A stretch of DNA of 64,000 bases from Vitis vinifera. Lineage: Eukaryota; Streptophyta; Magnoliopsida; Vitales; Vitaceae. The DNA lies in the NCBI RefSeq assembly GCF_030704535.1, contig NC_081821.1, positions 6,153,001-6,217,000 on the forward strand, written 5' to 3'. Position numbers and translations under genes: made by a program. Shown here one piece after another: positions 10,357-21,106 of this stretch. Below the pieces are notes generated by a model. The model saw only the letters and a list, made by a program, of their open reading frames with translations, was not told where the DNA came from and ran no database searches. Within the stretch, counting starts at the first letter, position 1. Each line of letters starts with the position of its first letter.

Positions 10357-13325
10357 ATGGCTGGGACAAGCAAAGATGGCATGTATGGAATTCATGACTA
10401 CTTCATGCAAAGCGACGAACGCCAGAAGAATGGTGCAGGAGATTCCGTTTCCGATTCCGGCTGCAATCTTGAACTGACTCTGGGAGGAAGCTACGGCGAC
10501 TTTGACGACGAAATGCCAGTTCTAACTCTATCATCTTCTGTATTCGAAAGCGACACTATGGAGGAAGATTCCGGAGAACCCAATGTTCCCCCTCCGGCGG
10601 AGTTTGCGGTGGAGGGCTCATTTCTCTCGCTTGGGATGTCATTACCGCCACCGGTCCTGGAGATGAAGACGATGAAAGAACTACAGACAATGAGGAGACA
10701 GGAGGTGAAGAAAAGGCTGATGGGGAAAAACAGGAACAGAGGCAGACCTCCACTACCCAACCAAAGCCAAACTCGGGTTTTGTTGCCCGCAGTGTTTCAA
10801 TTAGCTCCGCCTTCCAAGACAGTTCCACCGTCATCGCCACCTCTTCTTCAGCCTCTGTGTCCGACGCCAATGTCATTCCGGCTGCCAACGCCAATCTCAC
10901 CTCCTCTAAAACCGTCGTCTCCACCTCTGTCTCCGACTCCGTTGTCATTTTACATGCCGCCACCACCACCAACTCCATCAACTTCATCTCCGCCTCTGTC
11001 ACCGAGGCCACTGTCATTCCGCTTGCCAACGCCAACGCCACCACCACCACCGCCACCTCCTCCGCAGCATTCTTCTCTGCCTTTGTGCCCAATGCCATTG
11101 TCCATCCTACCGCCACATCGGCAGTCTTCTTCTCCCCCTCTCTCTCCAATTCCATTATCATTCCGACTGCCGTTGCCTGCACCCCACTCTCCGTCCGAAT
11201 TATCCCCTTTGGTTTCTGATCCTGCTCCCCCTACTCTACTGCCTCCGGTTCCCACTCATCCCCATTTTCCAGCCAAAGGCGAGGGTCACAAAATGGCTAT
11301 TCCAGGTGCATATATCCTTCCTTTTTATATATATATTTTTCCTTTTTGTGTTTAAATTTATTAATTAGCCTGGCTAATAAATATTTACAAAATTAGATGT
11401 CTTTATGCATCTGAGTGTGGAGAAGTGATCTTCCCATTCTTTTCTACCTAGTATCATAAATTTATTTTGTTCTCTTGATTTGAATATAGTACGTGTGTGT
11501 ACATATATAGATATATGTATGTATATGTGTGCATATGTATGTATATATGTAAGTATGTATGTATCTGTCTTTTAGCATGTTTATATTTTCTTTTATAATG
11601 TTGTTTTGTATAACTATATTTCCATTTTTTTTCATTATTTATTTTGAAATATTGGGAAAATGAGTCATAAGGTGTTAATATGAATGATAAACACAATGAA
11701 AAAATGAAAGAAAATAGGCAAAGAAAGTTTAACAATACTAGAATAGACCTCGAGAAAGTTTAAGCCTATTATAGTATGCTAATCCAACCGCTTATCGACA
11801 ATTTAGATTATTAGCCTAGCAACAAAATTCTTAATCCAACCGTTTATCAACAAAATAGATTATTAACATAGCGACAAAAGAAAACCTTTTTATCCAACTT
11901 CTTATCAACAAGATAGATTATCAACTTAGTGACAAAATAAAAGAAAAAATATTGTATAAGGCTTAAAATAGGATCTTAGTATGACCACTAAGTGATAAAG
12001 TATATTGTTAACTTAGGTACGAAAGTAATAGAAAAAAGGGATTGCATAAAGTTAATATAGGATCATAATCGGACTGCTTATCGACAAAGTAGATGATTAA
12101 CGTAGCGACAAAGTAAATGATTAATGTAGCGACAAAGTACATAAAATAAAAAAGGGGATTGTAGAAGCTTAATATAGGATCTCAATCCGACCGCTTATCG
12201 ACAAAATAAATGATTAATCAACATAACGACAAACGTAAAAGAAAAGGGATAGCATAAGCGTCGACAAAAATAAGGTAAAATAAGGTAACTCATGCAATAA
12301 TAATAACACATAATTCATATGTCATTAGATAACCTAATCATCATTGTCCAAACTGTAAAGTTTATTCCAAACAATAATATTCTAAATTGTATGCATAAAC
12401 AAGAATTAAAATACATAGTATTTTGAATGTAAATGTTTGTTTTATAATATTTGATACTCTTTTTACTAATTAAGAAAATATCATGGTTGTGCTTTGAAGA
12501 ACTTATTCCTTCATTATTTAGAATCATCTTTAATTGAAAATGACTACATGTAGCACATGGATTTTATTTGCTATTCATGTAAATTAAGTATGAGTTCCCT
12601 AATTGCTCACTTTGATTGCTTTGTTTTCATTTCTTATTCCATTAGCTTTTGAGCACCAAGGAAATGATCCACTGGATGTTCCTTTGAAATTGAATGAATT
12701 GCCTTCACATAAGATCTGAAGTAAGTCAGATTGTCTTTTCTGCTAGCACTAAAGAAGTTTCCATTGGTTTTCTATGTATGTGTATGGTCATTAGAAGATG
12801 ATCATGGGCTTGCTGCTTAAGCATTCATTTGCTGTCTTGAATTTCATGGAGTTTGAAATCTTGAGTCATCTAGCCGGAGTTCAAACTTATAGCTAGTCTC
12901 TCTGTGTATGGTGGCTTATGCTTTGATATCCTAATATTGTTTTATTATAGTCTAATAGTTTTATAATTAAATTGTGTGAATTTCATATAGTGGAACCAGA
13001 AAGTCTCCCAGTTGACATCCTAAGGGCTTTGGTAGTAAGATGGCTGCTGCAGCACAAATACAAAAGGCCTAGGGCTTCTGATAGAAGCGATCGGGAGACT
13101 GGTCTAGAGCTCATAAAACAAATGCCAACTGTGGTGACTACTGGTGCCGGGCCCAATGGGAAGAGGATCGAGGGGTTTCTCTATAAATTTGGAACAGGGC
13201 AAATCAGTCTCGTGTGTATTTGCCATGGCATGTTCTTCACTCCGGCCGAGTTCGTGAGGCATGCTGGTGGAGATGATGTGGAAAATCCCATGAAGCAGAT
13301 TATCGTTTGTCCTGCGTCCTTTTAA
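10357..13325 (+). CDS. AFP: Ninja-family AFP-like transcriptional co-repressor adaptor
   Basis: Exons 10357-11305 and 12991-13325 (donor CAG|GTGCAT, acceptor ATATAG|TGG, phase 1) give 427 aa, a usual length for AFP proteins. An EAR-type motif LELTLGG lies at 38-44, FLSLGMSL at 89-96, a basic motif RRQEVKKRLMGKNRNRGR at 113-130, and the family's C-terminal (Jas-like, motif C) domain at about 361-427 with TGAGPNGKRIEGFLY, CICHG and PAEFVRHAGG. AFP/NINJA proteins bind ABI5-type bZIPs or JAZ proteins and recruit TOPLESS through the EAR motif, damping ABA or jasmonate responses in the nucleus. An unusual proline-rich region (about 131-310) with repeated PLSP.PLSFRLP units separates the motifs. AFP versus NINJA subtype is not settled. 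Confidence 0.85.
10770..11220 (+). repeat. coding proline-rich repeat region
   Basis: Repeating units encoding S/T-PPLSP-x-PLSFRLP-x-P occur at least six times within exon 1 of the Ninja/AFP gene. The DNA is CCN-rich, which opens long false frames on both strands (for example 10556-11182 on the - strand). The repeats have diverged at the DNA level. Confidence 0.75.
11460..11580. repeat. TATG/GTAT simple-sequence tract in intron
   Basis: Alternating TATG, GTAT and ATAT words, microsatellite-like, inside the intron of the Ninja/AFP gene. Confidence 0.7.
11780..12270. repeat. decayed minisatellite in the Ninja/AFP intron
   Basis: Units share ACCGCTTATCGACAAA, then TAGATTATTAAC and TAGCGACAAA. 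I count about six to seven degenerate units between 11780 and 12270, with irregular spacing of roughly 55-100 bp. The repeat is restricted to the intron. Confidence 0.7.
12646..12721 (+). other. possible cassette exon carrying an in-frame stop
   Basis: TTCCATTAG precedes 12646 and a GTAAGTC donor follows 12721. Spliced after exon 1 it reads about 23 coding-like residues (FEHQGNDPLDVPLKLNELPS) to a TGA a few bases before the donor. Inclusion would remove the C-terminal domain; direct splicing from 11305 to 12991 keeps the frame. It may be an alternative exon or chance. Confidence 0.35.
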
Positions 13326-14300
13326 TTAATTTCATGCATGCATAATGGTGATGAATGTAATATAAATAATTTCTTCAAACTTATGTTACAAGACTTGTTG
13401 ATAAGTAGTTCTGTCTCCATTTTTATGTCCATCATTTTAGTTATATATATATATATATATATATGCATCTCAGGTTTAGATTAATCCTAAGAAAATCTCC
13501 ATTTACGGAAACCATTTTATGCCCATCATTTACCTTCAATTACATGGAGTTATACAATGATGTGTGTCACGACTTGTACCATGATACATGACATGTGTGA
13601 TGTGTGTCACGACTCATGTCATAACACGTGCCACAATTGACACCATTACTCATGCTATGCATAATGCATGACTTGTGCCACGATCCTATCACATTACAAG
13701 GTGTTGCTGATAAGTTGTTTGGGAATCCAATTGGGTGACAATAAATTTTATCCAAAACTAATTAAATAAACTCAAGCGGTTGGTATCAAATAAATAATGC
13801 GAGAAAAAGTTGAAAAAAACTTAAAAAAAAGAGTCAAGCAATACCTAAAACAGTTGAGAGAAAGGTAAATGGGAGTTGACAATACACCCCGATCGAATGT
13901 AGAATGGTGACAACCTGATTTGTCAATTAAAATAAGATGTGAACTGATATGGATTGAGGTAGCGATGCAAACTTTAGCTATCATTATGTTTGTGGGGATA
14001 TCATCACCTCGATCGTGAAATGCAACATTCACCATCCTCACTTACCTTGATGTCCACATGCTCATGCTAAGTGGTGCCTTCTCTAAATTTTCATCACATT
14101 AACATTTATTTATGCGTTTTTTTAATGTTAAAATAATAGTGATTAGCTCTGAGGACTTTATAATTAAAATTAGTTTGTGGTAAAAAAAATGTGAATGTTG
14201 ATGAGATGTAAAATATTAATTTAATGGATATTTTGAAAAAAAATCTAAATATGATTTAATAATTTTTAAAAAAAATATTATTCTGTGAAAAACTCGCATG
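13326..14300. other. 3' flank with (TA)n and short repeats
   Basis: 3' UTR of the Ninja/AFP gene, a (TA)n microsatellite at about 13442-13464, then at about 13560-13690 a degenerate short tandem repeat built on CACGACTTGT / TCATGCC-like words. The rest is AT-rich, with no gene seen. Confidence 0.5.
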
Positions 14301-14574
14301 TGACGGTCAAAGACTCAAAGCTGGTCGCGTCGACTCGGTAGCCACTAGATAGTAAATAGTGTGAGAGTTGTGGTTTCGGAACATACAAAGCTGTGCGTTT
14401 TGGAGTCTTGGCTGAATGGAAGATTCAAAATCAAAACCCTAAAAAAATCCTCTTTGTGATTTTGGAACTTGTTCCGCTCAATCTTTCGTCGTCAAGTTAT
14501 GGGTAGTGGGTTCCTGGGTCTCTTCGAATCGAGTGAGATTATGTGGAGCGGATAGAGACGGAGGCAAAAGTGAG

Positions 14575-14627
14575 ACGAAACGGAGAAACGAAGAACGGAG
14601 AAACGGAGAAACGGAGAAAGAGGAACG
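14575..14627. repeat. short GAAACGGAG tandem repeat
   Basis: GAAACGGAGAAACG-like units of about 9-10 bp are repeated roughly five times. It lies in a stretch (14300-15150) where I see no gene. Confidence 0.6.
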
Positions 14628-14899
14628 GCATGGTTTAGCTCCACTGAAGAATGGTGTTTAAGAGGTGAGTTTTGCCCATGGCATACAAAAGGGTCTCTCT
14701 TTGCCAGTAAAATCAAGGGCGGTTTTGAATTTGATGTTTGGGTAGGGACTGATTGCTGGGCGTTTCTTTAATCAACGGAATTTCTTGCGTTTGAATTGAA
14801 CTGAGAGACGGCTAAATGGAGAAAGTGAGATGCTTTTGGCTATGGCTAAGAATGATTTTTAGAGGTGCGTTTTCGATTTGCAGAGTAAATAACAATGCA

Positions 14900-15390
14900 A
14901 CTTTTGAATCCTCTTTGTAAATGTGAGCCTTTAAATTTCACTTCTGTCTTTGAATCCTGGTGTTGGAATGCTTTGATGGAAAAAACAGCTTCTTCTTGCC
15001 GGTTCACAGATTAGGGGGGAAAAGGGTGAAACCAAAATTCGTTTTAACCAAATAGAGAAAATGACATTAGCAAAAACTGAAAAACTGGAAACCAGTTTGG
15101 TTGGGTAGTGAAATAGGATGTGCAACAACAACATAGTTTAGGAGCTTCACTTTTCTGCTCTGATACCATTCATTTGGTTAATACTCCCCCGTTGGTGGGC
15201 TGATGATAAATTTTTTCAGGTTCCTTCCTTGAAGATTAATGACTTCCTTCTCCTTAAAGACTCTCAGTAGGGGAAAATCTCCATCATTGATTCCCTGTAC
15301 TTGGTTGTGATATTGGGTGTGACAATGGATGGCAATTTGTCTAGATCACTGATCCTAACCGTTCCTGTATCTCCATTAACCATTGTCAGC
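14900..15390 (-). mobile_element. possible trace of an LTR retroelement, - strand
   Basis: On the - strand, TGGTATCAGAGC (the initiator-Met tRNA primer-binding site used by many plant LTR elements) lies at about 15155-15167. A purine run GGGGGAGTATTA sits just before it. Upstream on the - strand, 15390-15210 reads like the end of a pol-type protein, possibly Ty3/gypsy. This is an old, broken fossil with no clear LTR; the call rests on the primer site and purine tract. Confidence 0.3.
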
Positions 15391-17618
15391 ATCTTTAAAG
15401 GACAAAAATTCTATCACAGAATGGCGAATGCATACTGTAGGAGAAACTTTTTGGCCAGAGTAAGAGTGGATGGGAGCTGATTGTCCGGTGAGGAGGAGAT
15501 CAAGGAGGGGGTGTCTAATGCATATCAACATCTCTTTGCTGAAAACTGTGATTGACGACCTAGTATTAATGGGTCATCCTTTGAGTCTCAAGGAGGCTAG
15601 GTGTTTGGAGATTCCTTTCTCAGAGGAGGAAGTCTTTTCAGCACTTCTGACTTTGAATAGGGACAAGCCCCAGGTCCTATGGGTTTATTATGGCTTTTTG
15701 GCATATGTTTTAGGACTTTGTTAAGGGTGAAGTAATGGATTTCTTCGGTGAATTCTATGAACAAGGGTTATTTGAAGAAGTTTGAACGCTACTGTTTTAG
15801 TCTTAAATTCCAAAAAAGGGTGGAGCAGAACACTTGAAGGATATTAGGTCTATTAGCTTGTTGGGAAGCACGTACAGTTACTGGTGAAGGATCTAGCAAT
15901 TAGGCTTGAAAAAGTGATGGATAGGATGGTCTCTATTTCTCAAAATGCCTTTGTCAAAGGGAGACAAATTCTTTAAGCCGTCCTTATTGCAATTGAGGCC
16001 ATTGATTTGAGGTTAAAGAGTGGTTCTAATGCTATTCTATGTAAGCTTGATATAGAGAAGGCCTTTAATCATGTAAATTGGAGCTTATTGTTGGTGATCT
16101 TGGAGAAGATGGGTTTTGGCCATAAGTGGATTGGGTGGATTAATTAGTGCATTTTTTGCAGCTAAATATATTCAGTACTTGTCAATGGGATTCCAACTGA
16201 TTTTTTTCATAGCCCTAGAGGGTTAAGGCAAGGAGACCCTCTTTCTCCTTATTTATTTGTTTTGGTAATGAAGACTCTTAGCTTTCTTCTTAAGAGAGCT
16301 AGGGAGAAGGATTCATATTAGGTTTTAAGGCGGGAGGTAGAGGTGGCGACGGAGTAGAGGTATCTCACCTTTTGTTTGTAGATGATACATTGATTTTTTA
16401 TTTATTTTTTTCCTTTTAAGCTTCTAAGGACCAATGGTGTATCTTTATTGGATTTTGATATGGTTTGAATATTTGGGCTGAAGATCAACCTAGAAAAAAA
16501 TGAGTTGATCCCAATAGGAAGGGTTCTTAATGTGGAGGAGTTGGTGGACATTTTAGGGCATAGGGTGGGGTCACAACCTTCCAAATATCTCACTCTTCCT
16601 TTGGGTGTTGTTTTTAAATCTTCAAAGAAGGTTTGTACAGTGGAAGAGACAATACTTATCAAAAGGGAGGGTGGTTGAATTAAATCAAAGTACCTTGTCT
16701 AGTCTTCTCATTTATTTCATGCCCATTTTTGTTATTCCAAGAGAGGTGTGTTGTAGAATGGAAAAAATTCAAAGGGACTTTCTTCGGGGAGGTGGATCTC
16801 TTGAAAATAAGCCATCACTTGGGGAATTGGGTCAAAGCTTGTAAGCCAAAGAAGGAAAGAGGGATGGGCATTCAAAATCTTTTTGTATTAAATGAAGCTT
16901 TCCTAGGCAAGTGGTGTTGGACGTTCACATAAAAAATGGAGCATTTGTGGAAGTAGGTAGCCATAGGCAAGTTTGGGGAATAAGTGGGGGTTGGTGCTCT
17001 ATGGAGATGAGGGAGGGGTATGACATAGGGTTGTGGAAGGCTATAAGGAGAAGGTGGGGTGCTTTCAAAAGTAAGATTTCTTTTGTTATGGGCAATGGAA
17101 GAAGGGTCAGATTTTGAAGGGATATTTGGTATGGGGACATCCCTCTGAGGACCTCTTTCCCATCTTTATTTGCTATATAGCTACCTCAAAGGATGCTTGA
17201 GTTTTTCTATGCATGGGAGCAGGTTGAAGATGGAGGGGGCATTGGAGCCCATGTCCCTTTTTTCCAAGAATTTATGCACTTCCCTTTACTCCATAAGGTC
17301 TTCTCTTATAGGGGAAAAGCCTTCCATTTCCGTCAAATGGCCCAACCACTGTATTATCTTAATGTTGTCAATGTGTTAAGAAATCTCTATGACTAGGAGT
17401 TAAATTGTACTGAAGCTTTCTTTAAGATTGCAAGGACCATCAGTGAGTAGGAAAGTAGGTGACAAGGCAATGTGGATGGTTGCGAAGGGAGGCAAGTTTT
17501 CAGTTATTTTATTTATTTATTCTAGGATGGTCGTTATCTTCTCTTTCTTCACTTGAGTGAGTCACGGGAGACAACGCCAATGGATAACATATTAAGCCTT
17601 GTTTGATGAGGAGGTAAG
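15390..17618 (+). mobile_element. decayed L1-type LINE, left part (reverse transcriptase)
   Basis: Reading across frames gives L1 ORF2 motifs that match the - strand LINE at 20.3-26 kb: FYHRMANAY (15400s), [49 protein letters not shown] and PLSPYLFVL. Many stops and frameshifts interrupt it. It starts inside ORF2, so ORF1 and the endonuclease are absent (5' truncation, usual for LINEs). It is split by the copia-type element inserted at 17619 and continues at 18782. Confidence 0.8.
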
Positions 17619-18781
17619 TGTCAAAGGACAGCTTTGCTGTCCACACTTCTTTCCTTATTTTAGCCCACACTTCTTTTCTTATTTTAGCCCACAATTGTTT
17701 CCTTATTTCTCCATTTATTATTTTGTACAGTTAGCATACATTATTTGACAGATTATAGTTTACATATATAGGGCTAGAATCATGCTGGAATTTATTTGCT
17801 TTTATTTGCTTTCCATGTATAGCATCCTTGTAAAGTCTATATATAATATACAAATCTCAAGGCCAAGACATTCGGTCATTCACACAATATTTTGACATGG
17901 TATCAGAGCTTGTATTTTGAACCTAGAGTTTACACGCTTTCTAGGTTTTTCTTTGGGTTTTCTCGGATTTAGCCCTAAGGGCTCTCGGATTTAGCCCTAG
18001 GGGCTCTCGGATTTAGCCCTAGGGGCTCTCGGATTTAGCCCTAGGGGCTCTCGGATTTAGCCCTAGGGGCTCTCGGACTCTAGCCCAGTTTTAGTTTAAG
18101 ATGTTTGTGAAAAGTAAGAAGCAAGACAGAGTCTCTAAGTCATCTACGGGATCTGAGTCCCGGGCGATGTCTCTTGCTTGTTCTGAAATCATTTGGCTTC
18201 GAGGTTTGCTTGCGGAGTTAGATTTTTCTGAGACCGATCCTACACCTCTACATGCCGATAATACAAGTGCTATTCAGATCACGGCCAATCCTGTCTATCA
18301 TGAGCGCACAAAGCATATTGAAGTGGATTGTCACTCTATCCGTGAAGCCTATGAAGCTCGTGTTATCACTCTTCCACATATTTCCACTGACTTACAAATT
18401 GCTGATATCTTCACCAAGGCTCTCCCTTGTCATCGACATTGCTTGCTAAGTAGCAAATTGATGCTTATTGATCAACCTGCATCAATTTGAGGGGGGCTGT
18501 CAAAGGACAGCTTTGCTGTCCACACTTCTTTCCTTATTTTAGCCCACACTTCTTTTCTTATTTTAGCCCACAATTGTTTCCTTATTTCTCCATTTATTAT
18601 TTTGTACAGTTAGCATACATTATTTGACAGATTATAGTTTACATATATAGGGCTAGAATCATGCTGGAATTTATTTGCTTTTATTTGCTTTCCATGTATA
18701 GCATCCTTGTAAAGTCTATATATAATATACAAATCTCAAGGCCAAGGCATTCGGCCATTCACACAATATTTTGACAGTAAG
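17614..18781 (+). mobile_element. small Ty1/copia-type LTR element with target duplication
   Basis: Two LTRs of 279 bp each (17619-17897 and 18498-18776) begin TGTCAAAGG and end TTTTGACA, and differ by about two bases by eye, so the insertion is young. A GTAAG target duplication flanks it at 17614-17618 and 18777-18781. A primer-binding site TGGTATCAGAGC follows the left LTR and a purine tract GAGGGGGG precedes the right one. The 600-bp interior keeps only a 22-bp tandem repeat and the RNase H end of pol. It is broken: most of the coding interior is missing, so any movement would have needed proteins from another element. It is inserted into the older + strand LINE. Confidence 0.93.
17961..18080 (+). 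repeat. 22-bp tandem repeat in the leader of the copia-type element
   Basis: Units TCTCGGATTTAGCCCTAGGG plus two bases start at 17961, 17983, 18005, 18027 and 18049, and a partial unit starts at 18071. They are nearly identical, and lie just after the primer-binding site. Confidence 0.9.
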
Positions 18782-19540
18782 GGGAGCTTCTTCTTCTTAT
18801 TATTATTAAAATACTAAAAAGCAAGGTGCTTCACACCCTATTTCCCAACAACTACAAGAGTGTGCTTGTTGGCTGGCTGGCATCAAAGCCCTTCATGATT
18901 ATTAGTAAGATGGGGCAGAGGTGCACAACTCCCTTCTTTGCTCCTTTTCGAGCCTTTCATACCTTGATCGTAGACCACATTGTTCCCCCTTCTCTATTGA
19001 GTTTAGAGTAATTCCCGATGGGTCTAACATATATGGAATTCATGGGCTCCAATAAAAGTGAGTCTATGGACAACTTGAAGAGAAGAGGTTGGATGTTGGT
19101 GAACAAATGTTTTTTGTGCAAAAGCAATAAGGAATCTAGTGAACACATCCTCCTTCACTGTATCAACACTTATAAGTTGATACAATTGTTTTGTCGTAAA
19201 GAAGAGAAAGAAGGCTAGAATTTTGCTCATTTTTGTTTGTTTTGGACTCTTTGGAAATAGAGAAATAGAAGAGCATTTAAAAATGTTGAGTTATCAAATC
19301 ACAAGCTTAAATTTTCTTTTATGTGTAACCTTTTAGAGTAGACTAAAGAAGAATTAGGGGTTAGGTCCTTTTCCATGTTTGATTTTGTCATTGGGTTAGG
19401 CTACCAATAAGGGGAGAGTATTTTTTTGTCCTTTTTTTTCGTTTTTTTTTGCTTTGAAGAACACCTACATGCTTCTTATGTACTTTGTGTGGTCTTTTTT
19501 GGCGCTTGTTAATTTATTACTCTTTTGCCTATAAAAAACA
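18782..19540 (+). mobile_element. decayed L1-type LINE, right part (zf-RVT and 3' end)
   Basis: Continues the LINE broken at 17618. The reading LKRRGWMLVNKCFLCKSN followed by HILLHC (about 19070-19160) is the zinc-binding zf-RVT segment found after plant L1 reverse transcriptases. The end at about 19530-19538, TTGCCTATAAAAAA, is a typical LINE tail. Heavily decayed. Confidence 0.75.
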
Positions 19541-19679
19541 CATTTACATGCACACATTGAGCATTTATGAAATTTTTTATATTTGATGACGTGTTTGCAT
19601 TGGTCTTTTTACTCACACAAGTAATAAAAAGGGTGACAAAAATGAGTGCATGTGTTGCTTTCATAAATTAAACCTTTTC

Positions 19680-20337
19680 GTATGCAACCTTTAGCTTTCA
19701 TAGACAACACTAATTTTCTTCTTGTTATAACTCTCAATTCCCTACCAACATATTTGTTAAATTTAGCTGGAATAAAAAAATATCATGACAAATACAAACC
19801 TATGATTTTCCCTTCAGAATATTTGGTTAGATATTTTCATAGAAAAGACCATGGAAGCAACCAAGTAGAATACAAATTTGTGCTAGCAAATCACTTGTAT
19901 TTACATGAAACATGCACTTGTGACAATACTTCTCAATCATATTTTCATAGCAAATCACTTGCATTTACATGAAACATGCACATGTGACAATACTTCTCAA
20001 TCATATAATATAAGCTCACATTATATATGTGTAACAAAGTTCTCTTTTTGTGGAATTGTTATACAAAAAATCTTTTTCCTTTTTCTTATTACTTCTATCC
20101 TAGTTTCATGTGTGCTACATTCTTAAACTTTAATCCTTTTATATTGACCTCTAGATGAGTTCTGTAGGAAGTAGCAGTTTTCCTATTGCTACCTATGGCC
20201 CTCAAAAGTCAGAGTGGATGCTTATCTATTAGAACTTCCAAGATTGTCTATGTAGAACTAATGCAGTTTTAATTAAAACTCATCATGCTAAAACCTATTA
20301 ATAAGATGCTCCATACACATTCATGATTTATGAAAAT
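19680..20337. repeat. older duplicated segment, left copy
   Basis: Shares stretches such as AAAGACCATGGAAGCAA, ATTTGTGCTAG and AACATGCA in the same order with 26070-26580. The two copies flank the - strand LINE. No protein was recognised. Confidence 0.65.
19884..20008. repeat. 64-bp tandem duplication
   Basis: TAGCAAATCACTTG starts at 19884 and again at 19948. The two units match almost throughout, through ACATGAAACATGCAC and GTGACAATACTTCTC. The right-hand partner segment at 26 kb has only one unit, so this duplication is later. Confidence 0.85.
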
Positions 20338-21106
20338 GTGATGTTTTTTTTTTATAAGTAAAACAAAAATTCATTAAAGAAGAGGCAAAAAGCCACAAAG
20401 CATACAGGTGGTATACAAGGCGGCTAAGGCCTCAAAACAAAAAACCAATAGAAACTCACCACCCCTTAAGTGGATGCTAACCACTCCAAAAAGCCTATAA
20501 GGGATAGAGCCTCCTCACCTATATACAATCTAGCCCAGCTCCATAAATTACAAACAAAAAAATTCTTTAAATACTGAATATTCAGCACACTCCCCCTAAA
20601 GGCTAATCTATTTCTCTTCTTCCAAACCGTCCAAAAAATACACAACGGGATGGATTTCCAAACCTCTTTCCTTTTCTTCCCCACAAAAGGGCCCCTCTAG
20701 CTAATTAAAACCTCTTTTACAGTTTCTGGAAAGACCCACTTAACATCTACTAACCCAAGAACAATATCCCACAAGACTCTGACCACTATACAGTGTATAA
20801 GAATATGATTTACACTTTCTTCTTCACAACCACACAAAAAACAGCAATTTGGGAGTTGTAACCCTCTTTTCTGGAGCCTATCATGAGTAAGCACCTTCCC
20901 CCACGTCGCCTCCCAAGCGAAGAAAGCGACTTTGGTAGGAACTCTATCTACCTAGATGCTTCTTGAAGGGAAAACGGTTTCATTAGGATTCTCCAGCAGG
21001 CTATACGCCTCCTTGATCTTGAACTGTCCATTTCTTCCTCCCTTCCACAAAACTGAGTCTTCCTCCAAAGAGGGCGTATGACCCCTCAAAGCATGGATCA
21101 AGTCCC

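Noticed and set aside
10556-11182. 208-codon open frame on the - strand inside the Ninja/AFP exon (and 10857-11219 on +, 10950-11255 on -)
   Set aside because: Shadow frames produced by CCN-rich proline repeats; low-complexity translations, no gene signals.
12972-12990. ATG upstream of the last Ninja/AFP exon as a separate gene start
   Set aside because: These bases are the end of the intron; the acceptor at 12989-12990 and phase match to exon 1 explain the frame better.
14492-14716. Open frame on the - strand near the GAAACGGAG repeats
   Set aside because: Repeat-driven, low-complexity reading without support.
17961-18080. 22-bp repeats as a CRISPR-like array
   Set aside because: Head-to-tail without spacers, inside a retroelement leader in a plant genome.
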